Source: Chitinivibrionales bacterium (GTDB lineage Bacteria; Fibrobacterota; Chitinivibrionia; Chitinivibrionales; WJMI01). From it: a stretch of 8,489 nt of DNA. Under the pieces are notes generated by a model. The model was not told where the DNA came from and searched no databases. It saw only the letters and a program-made list of their open reading frames with translations. The position numbers and the translations under genes were made by a program. How positions within the stretch are numbered: the first letter of the stretch is position 1; each line of letters opens with the position of its first letter. The stretch covers positions 1 through 8,489 of the forward strand of contig WJJU01000576.1 of NCBI GenBank assembly GCA_014729595.1, read 5' to 3'. Shown one piece after another: positions 1 to 5,267 of the stretch.

Positions 1-3000
1 CTATTCTGACCGGTTCCAGCAAGAGTATGTTGGAGGGCCGCGAGCTGTTCGACCTTAACGACCAGCTTCATAGCTGGAAGCGGGACGCCGACGGTGATCA
101 TCTTTACAACAAACAGAAGATGGAACTAACCAAGGACCGAGTCTGGAAGGACTGGGGATTGGCCGACGGCAAAAAATGGTCTCCCGACGCTACCTTGAGA
201 TTTTTTGCCGAGCGATTGGATCCCGCTCTGCTTTCCGGCGACACGTTCTTTGTCGGCGCCGACTCCTCATCCGGCAAGAAAAATCTCTCAATTGTTGAAA
301 GCGGAATCGGTGACGATCTTGTGGTCGCCTTGGACGGTGCGAGTACGCAAAACAGAAACCTTGATGTAAAATTCAATATCGGTAACGACACGGTCCTCGT
401 AATGGGACGCCAGGAGGATATGAAGATCGAATTCGGCGGCGGATTGTCGTCGTTGCTGGTCGAAGAAGCCGTAGTCGAAGATCTTGACCTCAGTCAGATA
501 CCGGCGGGTCCGGTTAACGGTACGATAATTCATGCAAAAGGCGAATCGGAACTGGCGGCGGACCTGGACCTCGACGGCGACATGAACTATATCTTGTCGG
601 ACCCGGGCAGCACGATCGATCTCACGGGCGACATCAACGGCGGCACGCTGGATCTATTCGGCAAGGGCATGCTTGGCGTCGACGGCGGGGAGCAATACCT
701 TTTTCGCGCGGGATCCGAGTTTCTTCTTGATGACATCGAGCTTGGCGGAGACGACGGGGCAACGGTGGTGGTTGAAGGCGATACCGTGATGACCGACCCG
801 AAATCCGGCGAGCGAACTAAGGTGGACGGAGCGATAGTGGATGGTAACTCGGTCACCGGTACCGACGGTAATGACAAACTGATCATAGAACCCGGAGCGG
901 ATTTCTTAGTTGACTCAGTCAAAATGGGTGCCGGATCCGATTATGTTAAAATCGCCGGAAACGTGCGAAGCATGATTGATCTGGGCCCAAATGTGGAACT
1001 TCCCGACACCGTCGAAATAACACCAACCGCCGAAGGTGCTATTGAGCTGCGCGATCCCGAAGGGTCGGTTTTGAAGGCATGGGAACGCACGATCTACGAC
1101 GAAGACACGGTCTTTTTCCTGGAAAAGGGATGGGAAGCCCAAAAAATTGACGGCAAGCTCTATGCGGTCAGACACGATAAAGACGGCGAAGTAAAAGTCC
1201 GTGTCGGAATTGGCGAGGATATCGAGCGAGTCAAAGCGGTGTCCGACGGTGAAGAATATCTCACTTTTCGTGATCAGGACCCCGAAGTCCGGACACGCAG
1301 TGATTTTCTCGGTGTTCTCGGCACCGTCTTCCAGATTGGCGGCGGCATCGCCCTCACCTTTCTATCGGGAGGCGCGGCCGCGCCGGCCGTCGGGTTCGCA
1401 TTGGCTGGTTCCGCTCTCAATGCCACATACGCGGGTCTTAACGGCTCCTCCTTTGACGACATTGCGCTCAACCTCGGCATTGACCTCATCACTACTCTCG
1501 GCATGGTAAAGGGCGCCGACGGCGCTCCCGTTTTGCCCGAGATGAAAACAGGTTCCCAGGTTCTCAGGGCGGGCCGGACTCTGGCCAACGGAGACTATGT
1601 TGGAGGTATTCTGGGATTAGCCGGTGCCGGTGCGCAGACTTCCGGGAACTCATTTCTGTACGGCCTTCAGGCCGCCGGCGGAAAAATCCACGGTCTTGTT
1701 AGTCAGGAAAACGCCGGCGTGCTGGATTATCTTCAGGCCATTTACGGGCTTTCCGGCTTGATCGACACCGGCGATTCCGGCGAAGGGCTGATGCAAACTG
1801 GAAGCGGAATCGTAAACATAGCCGATGCTCTTCTGGAGCCCGACAACCCGAACACGAGTGAGGTGGGGGTCGCGGCGGATGTTCTCGCGGGGTTGGGAGA
1901 CATAGCCGGCGCCCTCAACATTCAAGGCTTTTCCGTCGAGAAAGATTCGGTTGTCGTCAACGGAAAGGCATACCGCCGCATACTTACCGTCGATGCCGGA
2001 GAAATAGCGAAGCTGACAAGCGAAGCCTTGAGGGGTTTCGCCGCATTGGGTATTGAGGATCCGGTCAAGCAATGGCAGGGCGTCGGCGATTCCGTAGCCA
2101 ACCTGGACCGCTTCCTCGACGGCGCCGAATGGTTCGTTGATAAAAATGAGAACCCGGTTGTAATATGGACCCAAAACAAGCGGCGTTTTATGCTGGATCC
2201 GAACACAAAAGTCATGGAATTCTCCGCCGTCGACCTCGACAAAGAACTCGATTCTTTTTGGCGAAGCGCCGTTGAGGAACAATTTACTTCGGCCGAAACG
2301 TATACACTCGCCGATTTCGTCTCTCTGTCCAGTTTCGATGTCTCCAATTTGCAGTCGGACCTCAACCTCGCCTACGGCGAACTGTTGACAAGGCCCGAGT
2401 ACGACTCTACGAGTATAGGTGCGGATGATATACCGACATTGCTTGCGTCTCTCAATGCGTCTGACGTTCCCGGGTCTTTTTCCAAAGAGACACGGGAAGC
2501 GACCGCCCGTTTCCTGCATGAGCTTTTCGTCAACACAACCGGTAAAGGTTCATCCGAAATTCCGGCACTCTCGGAATCTTCGCTGGGACTGTGGGCATAT
2601 CTCCAAGAGCGGTGTGATGGTCTGAGCAAGCGGGAAATCCGGGAGCTGGTGGAGAGCTTCGAGAGCGATCATGTGCTGGCTCAGTCATTCAAGGAAATGT
2701 TTCCTGATAGGGACCCGGCCGCGTTTACCCTGGATGTAAGCGATTCGGGCGGTGGATTGGCAGTTCGTTACAACGGCGCCGAAATGGCCGTCATGGGCCT
2801 AACCTCGGAAGGCAATTTTGAAGTCAACGGTTTCAGGTATGATCCGGATAGCCAGTTTTCAAACGAAAGCGTCATGGCTCTGCAAACGAAACTCAAAGAG
2901 AACGGATTTTACAACGGAGATATCGACGGCGTTCCCGGACCGGATTTCATGGTCGGAATCCGTCTCTATCACGCGGCCAATCTTACCAATCCGAACCCAT

Positions 3001-4973
3001 TCGGAGAAGAGGGGACCGTAGTAGGACCGGGCACGGCTGAACGCCTATTCAATGCCGGCACCGGGCTAACGTTCGACGACGACACGGCGCGAGACCGGAT
3101 CATGCCCTTCGCCCGCGATTTTGTTGCGGACAACATCTTCAGTGGGGATGCTCAGTTACGGCGGGAGGCGACCACGCTCGTGCAGGCACAGCTAATAGAC
3201 CTCGGATATCTCGATTCCGCCAAAGCTCGGTCCGGCGTCATGGATGACGATACCAGGGTTGCTTGGCAGAAGTTCAAAATTGCGAATGAACTTGAAGCGC
3301 CCCATAAAATTAGTCTTCAAAATTCAGCCGAGGTTTCTGTCCTTTTTTCGGATTCGGTACGCCCGAGTTCGGACGAAATGGCGCAAGGACGTCTTGACGC
3401 ATACTATGCCGAGAATTATGTTGAACATGACACCGGTAGACCGTATCATCCTTTCATGTTACCGCACGCGAACGAAATCGTACCCCATTACGACGAAACG
3501 CTTACGCATTACGACATGCCTACCTTCGAGTACGTTCAGAAATATATTGATCCCGATATGTCGCGTAATGAATTTGCCAACGCTTGGCTGCGAAAGAGTA
3601 TTGTCTCCGGGCAACTTGATCCGTCGCTTGAATTCGGTGGCGTTTACAAGAAAGAATTTAACGTGCCCCTCATCGGTAACGTCGGTTTTACCGTGCGCGG
3701 GGATGTCGGGGATGTAAAAAACTTTGCCACGGACAATGTCGTTCAAGCGATAGAACATGGTTTGGACGACCTTAAGAGGACCGGTTCCATCGACCTTGGC
3801 CCCGTTCTTAGTAGCTTGAAGCAGGGAGAAGCCCCCGTTACCATAGAATTATCCAAGAAATTTCCATTTATGGATAATCATACAATCAAGCTAAAAATGA
3901 AGGATGAAATTACATTGGATCACATTTCGGAAGTGCTGGGACGATGCATTGACGGCGACTGGTCAATGGATATGATAAACGAGCTGTTGGGGCTCTTTAC
4001 GGTAACGTACGAGTACAAGTTTGCGAAGCTGAAATCGAAAGACGATGAAGCTAGTATATCGTCAACGTTGAATATTCCGCTGGACATAGTCGAAACCTAC
4101 AAGGATACCGGCGGCTTGATTGATTTGAGTGGAGAAATACGCATGGAAGGCACGCTGAACGGCAAGGGCGTGTATTTTGACTTCAACTATATGAACGGGG
4201 TATTTGTAGAAGATTTCAACATTCAGCATGAGCATTTAATCAAGCTCTCGGAACAAACCGGATTAAGCATCGACGAGCTTATCTACCGAATGGACCTTAT
4301 GGAGCTTGAATCGAACGGTCCCGTCCAAGACAGCATGCCGACGATCGGCGCGGCCCGGGCCCTCACGCAGCTTGACTTCAACTGGGCCGTACCAGGATCC
4401 GTTACTCCGCAATCGGACACCAGTTTTAAAGACTGGGTACGAGATAATGCGGAACCCTTGCCCCCTTCGGATAAGCTGTCCCTCAATTGCGCCGAGTTTG
4501 TATTTCTCAGCGCAATCGAATCGGGCGCCGCCACTCGTGACGACATCAAATCGATCTATGATGCCCGCGAGGCGGGCGAAACCTTCACCGATTCCGTTGT
4601 TCGACCGGGGGATCAGCGCCGGTTGTACTATACCATAGAAACCCATGACGACGATTTGCCTCCCGAGATAGAATTCACCATGAACGGCTATAAACCCCAA
4701 GCAGGCGACATTCTATTTCTTGACGGCACGGCACACGTTGCGATGTTCACCGGCGAAAAAGTGGACGGCGAACACGAAGTTATCAGCTTCCCGGCAATTC
4801 CCTCACCCTGGGGAGACGGTCTTCCGCAGTACATAGAAGGCGTCAAGGCGCAGAATACCACCTTGGAGTCGCTCATCGCAGACATATACAAGAGCGCATC
4901 GGTCAACAACTTCGATCAGCCGCCGATCGAGGTACTTGCCGGCCGCCCGTTTTGGGAGAATTCGAATCCATAG
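1..4973 (+). CDS. Giant multidomain secreted effector/toxin-like protein with C-terminal NlpC/P60-like domain (5' partial)
   Basis: The frame is open from the first complete codon (base 3) to a TAG at 4971-4973, giving 1656 visible codons. The ATG at 27 has no good ribosome-binding site and the frame stays open before it, so the start is probably upstream. Residues are numbered from that Met. Seen in order: RTX-like half motifs and internal repeats (about 90-315), a Gly/Ala-rich hydrophobic segment (427-473), an unassigned middle, a peptidoglycan-binding-like module (946-1009) and a diverged second one (1042-1107), a His cluster (1134-1161), a beta-rich unassigned block (about 1200-1400), and a C-terminal papain-like domain with Cys1488 and His1570. 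Only three cysteines occur in 1648 residues, as is common in exported proteins, and one sits at the expected catalytic position. I infer a secreted effector or polymorphic-toxin-like protein acting on cell wall or a target-cell amide bond. A large self-acting envelope hydrolase is the main alternative. Secretion route and true length are unknown. The reading frame is certain, the function only moderately so. Confidence 0.85.
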   Translation, partial: ILTGSSKSMLEGRELFDLNDQLHSWKRDADGDHLYNKQKMELTKDRVWKDWGLADGKKWSPDATLRFFAERLDPALLSGDTFFVGADSSSGKKNLSIVESGIGDDLVVALDGASTQNRNLDVKFNIGNDTVLVMGRQEDMKIEFGGGLSSLLVEEAVVEDLDLSQIPAGPVNGTIIHAKGESELAADLDLDGDMNYILSDPGSTIDLTGDINGGTLDLFGKGMLGVDGGEQYLFRAGSEFLLDDIELGGDDGATVVVEGDTVMTDPKSGERTKVDGAIVDGNSVTGTDGNDKLIIEPGADFLVDSVKMGAGSDYVKIAGNVRSMIDLGPNVELPDTVEITPTAEGAIELRDPEGSVLKAWERTIYDEDTVFFLEKGWEAQKIDGKLYAVRHDKDGEVKVRVGIGEDIERVKAVSDGEEYLTFRDQDPEVRTRSDFLGVLGTVFQIGGGIALTFLSGGAAAPAVGFALAGSALNATYAGLNGSSFDDIALNLGIDLITTLGMVKGADGAPVLPEMKTGSQVLRAGRTLANGDYVGGILGLAGAGAQTSGNSFLYGLQAAGGKIHGLVSQENAGVLDYLQAIYGLSGLIDTGDSGEGLMQTGSGIVNIADALLEPDNPNTSEVGVAADVLAGLGDIAGALNIQGFSVEKDSVVVNGKAYRRILTVDAGEIAKLTSEALRGFAALGIEDPVKQWQGVGDSVANLDRFLDGAEWFVDKNENPVVIWTQNKRRFMLDPNTKVMEFSAVDLDKELDSFWRSAVEEQFTSAETYTLADFVSLSSFDVSNLQSDLNLAYGELLTRPEYDSTSIGADDIPTLLASLNASDVPGSFSKETREATARFLHELFVNTTGKGSSEIPALSESSLGLWAYLQERCDGLSKREIRELVESFESDHVLAQSFKEMFPDRDPAAFTLDVSDSGGGLAVRYNGAEMAVMGLTSEGNFEVNGFRYDPDSQFSNESVMALQTKLKENGFYNGDIDGVPGPDFMVGIRLYHAANLTNPNPFGEEGTVVGPGTAERLFNAGTGLTFDDDTARDRIMPFARDFVADNIFSGDAQLRREATTLVQAQLIDLGYLDSAKARSGVMDDDTRVAWQKFKIANELEAPHKISLQNSAEVSVLFSDSVRPSSDEMAQGRLDAYYAENYVEHDTGRPYHPFMLPHANEIVPHYDETLTHYDMPTFEYVQKYIDPDMSRNEFANAWLRKSIVSGQLDPSLEFGGVYKKEFNVPLIGNVGFTVRGDVGDVKNFATDNVVQAIEHGLDDLKRTGSIDLGPVLSSLKQGEAPVTIELSKKFPFMDNHTIKLKMKDEITLDHISEVLGRCIDGDWSMDMINELLGLFTVTYEYKFAKLKSKDDEASISSTLNIPLDIVETYKDTGGLIDLSGEIRMEGTLNGKGVYFDFNYMNGVFVEDFNIQHEHLIKLSEQTGLSIDELIYRMDLMELESNGPVQDSMPTIGAARALTQLDFNWAVPGSVTPQSDTSFKDWVRDNAEPLPPSDKLSLNCAEFVFLSAIESGAATRDDIKSIYDAREAGETFTDSVVRPGDQRRLYYTIETHDDDLPPEIEFTMNGYKPQAGDILFLDGTAHVAMFTGEKVDGEHEVISFPAIPSPWGDGLPQYIEGVKAQNTTLESLIADIYKSASVNNFDQPPIEVLAGRPFWENSNP
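300..959 (+). repeat. Degenerate RTX-like motifs and three diverged internal protein repeats
   Basis: Within the large protein, four short segments match the G-x-G-x-D-x-(L/V) pattern of RTX calcium-binding nonapeptides: SGIGDDLVV (300-326), NIGNDTVLV (375-401), GTDGNDKLI (858-884) and GAGSDYVKI (927-953). They are scattered, not tandem, so a regular RTX beta-roll is not evident. Overlaid on them is a longer diverged repeat that begins G-(E/S/A)-(S/E/D) and continues with a hydrophobic/acidic strand pattern, at 540-587 (GESELAADLDLDGDMN), 711-779 (GSEFLLDDIELGGDDG and on) and 894-959 (GADFLVDSVKMGAGSDYV and on). The last two copies align well by eye; the first is weaker. I infer a calcium-stabilised or beta-solenoid-like passenger region. 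Calcium binding is not proven by these partial motifs. Confidence 0.5.
1305..1523 (+). other. Gly/Ala-rich hydrophobic segment of the large protein
   Basis: Residues 427-473 (1305-1445) are almost free of charge and rich in Gly, Ala, Leu, Val and Phe, with a run such as ALTFLSGGAAAPAVGFALAG. A second helix-like stretch with the sequence DDIALNLGIDLITTLGMVKG follows (to about 1523). Such a hydrophobic block in the middle of an otherwise acidic soluble protein is typical of glycine-zipper or membrane-insertion segments that precede the effector part of polymorphic toxins and some RTX or T6SS-delivered proteins. Those are family-level analogies. What the sequence shows is only the hydrophobic, small-residue-rich composition. 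It could also be a buried helical hairpin in a large fold. Confidence 0.5.
2862..3347 (+). other. One clear and one diverged peptidoglycan-binding-like domain
   Basis: The first module (residues 946-1009) shows the PG_binding_1 pattern: a helix with VMALQTKLKENGFYNGDIDG, where the L-Q-x-x-L-x-x-x-G-(F/Y)-Y-x-G-x-I-D-G signature is nearly canonical, then VPGPDFMVGIRLYHAANL, and after an insertion VVGPGTAERLF, which matches the usual closing segment. The second module (about 1042-1107) keeps a similar plan in diverged form: LVQAQLIDLGYLDSAKARSG, then DDDTRVAWQKFKIANEL, and a closing Leu/Phe strand near 3345. In known proteins this three-helix fold tethers enzymes to peptidoglycan. It therefore suggests the protein works at a cell wall, in line with the C-terminal hydrolase-like domain. 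The first module is confident, the second tentative. Confidence 0.72.
4386..4970 (+). other. C-terminal papain-like/NlpC-P60-like catalytic domain
   Basis: The last 195 residues (1454-1648) hold a Cys-His pair in the order and context of the NlpC/P60 (papain-like) superfamily. LSLNCAEFVFLSAIESG puts Cys1488 (codon at 4488-4490) at the start of a helix. PQAGDILFLDGTAHVAMFTG is the classic Pro-x-x-Gly-Asp-(I/L)-x-F strand followed by the catalytic-type His1570 (4734-4736). A third polar residue was not assigned; residues in the EHEVIS strand that follows are candidates. The family comprises peptidoglycan endopeptidases, amidases and acyltransferases, and versions starting N-C-(A/W)-E are, as far as I recall, found at the C-terminus of polymorphic toxins. 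The pairing with peptidoglycan-binding modules favours cell-wall hydrolysis. Deamidase or acyltransferase activity on a protein target is also possible. Confidence 0.65.
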
Positions 4974-4998
4974 ATTCGGGAACGAATTCGCGGCAAGT

Positions 4999-5025
4999 CC
5001 TCATACTTGTACAAAGTAGGTTTTT
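4999..5025 (+). terminator. Weak candidate intrinsic terminator after the large gene
   Basis: Starting 25 bases after the TAG stop, CCT (4999-5001) can pair with AGG (5018-5020) and ACTT (5005-5008) with AAGT (5014-5017), leaving CAT bulged and a GTACA loop. Five T residues follow at 5021-5025. Position and T-run fit a rho-independent terminator, but the stem is short, AT-rich and bulged, so it would be inefficient. The stronger structures downstream could contribute instead. Confidence 0.3.
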
Positions 5026-5032
5026 GAAGGGG

Positions 5033-5123
5033 GCTCGGGCCGCCCTCTATACCCCAGCTTGGAGCCGAAGGCCATGGATGGCCGAAGGCGGCTGCCGTAA
5101 GGCAGGGGCGAAGCCCCCCGAGC
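5033..5123. repeat. GC-rich multi-hairpin intergenic element with pairing ends
   Basis: GCTCGGG (5033-5039) is the exact reverse complement of CCCGAGC (5117-5123), so the ends can form a 7-bp closing stem. Enclosed are three perfect small hairpins: GGCCA-TGGA-TGGCC (5070-5083), CTGCC-GTAA-GGCAG with a GNRA-type loop (5092-5105), and GGGC-C(GAA)-GCCC-type pairing at 5106-5116. A 9-base direct repeat, GCCGAAGGC, sits on both sides of the first hairpin (5064-5072 and 5081-5089), offering alternative GAA-loop hairpins. The whole lies in the 290-base gap between two convergent genes. The layout resembles dispersed palindromic intergenic repeats (REP-like or MITE-like) of Gram-negative genomes. A structured RNA is less likely. 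Only one copy is in this window, so repeat status is inference. Confidence 0.55.
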
Positions 5124-5240
5124 AGGATGCGAGGGCCAACGTAACGCCGCTATTATCAAGTCCTACTAAATGGTTCGCGCCGGCGATTCCGAGCGAGAAA
5201 TGCAGGTAGTACGCGACGCCCCCGCGGAATTCCCCGTTAT

Positions 5241-5267
5241 GTAAGCGGCGCACGCTTCCCCGCTTAC
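5241..5267 (-). terminator. Hairpin overlapping the helicase stop codon
   Basis: GTAAGCGG (5241-5248) pairs perfectly with CCGCTTAC (5260-5267) around an 11-base loop. The right arm contains the TAA stop of the minus-strand helicase gene (5264-5266). A competing shorter stem, AAGCG (5243-5247) with CGCTT (5253-5257), is also possible. Read on the minus strand the hairpin is followed by ATAACGGGG, not a T-run, so it is not a standard rho-independent terminator. It may protect the 3' end of the messenger or stop transcription with help from factors. Confidence 0.35.

Noticed and set aside
1650..2519. A 289-codon minus-strand frame inside the large gene
   Set aside because: It lies wholly opposite the continuous plus-strand coding region, has no recognisable motifs, and fits a shadow frame of a GC-rich gene.
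27..4973. Treating the ATG at 27 as the true start
   Set aside because: The frame is open to the window edge and the upstream bases lack a ribosome-binding site at a suitable distance.
5007..5017. CTTGTACAAAGT-like string resembling the core of recombination att sites used in cloning vectors
   Set aside because: Only about 12 bases match, with no vector sequence around them. TTGTACAA is a palindrome that arises readily by chance.
4994..5164. An 8-base direct repeat CAAGTCCT at 4994-5001 and 5157-5164 flanking the hairpin element, as a possible target-site duplication
   Set aside because: An 8-base match within about 290 bases is expected by chance, and no terminal inverted repeats lie just inside. 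Only an empty-site comparison in a relative would revive it.
4952..5209. An 85-codon plus-strand frame starting at TTG and overlapping the end of the large gene; possible immunity gene
   Set aside because: It has a poor start, runs straight through the multi-hairpin element, and its translation is low-complexity Arg/Ala/Pro-rich, as expected for a frame made by a GC-rich repeat.
5226..5233. GGAATTCC 8-base palindrome
   Set aside because: Short, isolated, and with no loop. It is also too short to argue for a regulatory site downstream of both genes.
5047..5253. A 68-codon minus-strand frame in the intergenic gap
   Set aside because: Its C-terminal half is simply the translated hairpin element. 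No family resemblance and no supporting ribosome-binding site were seen.
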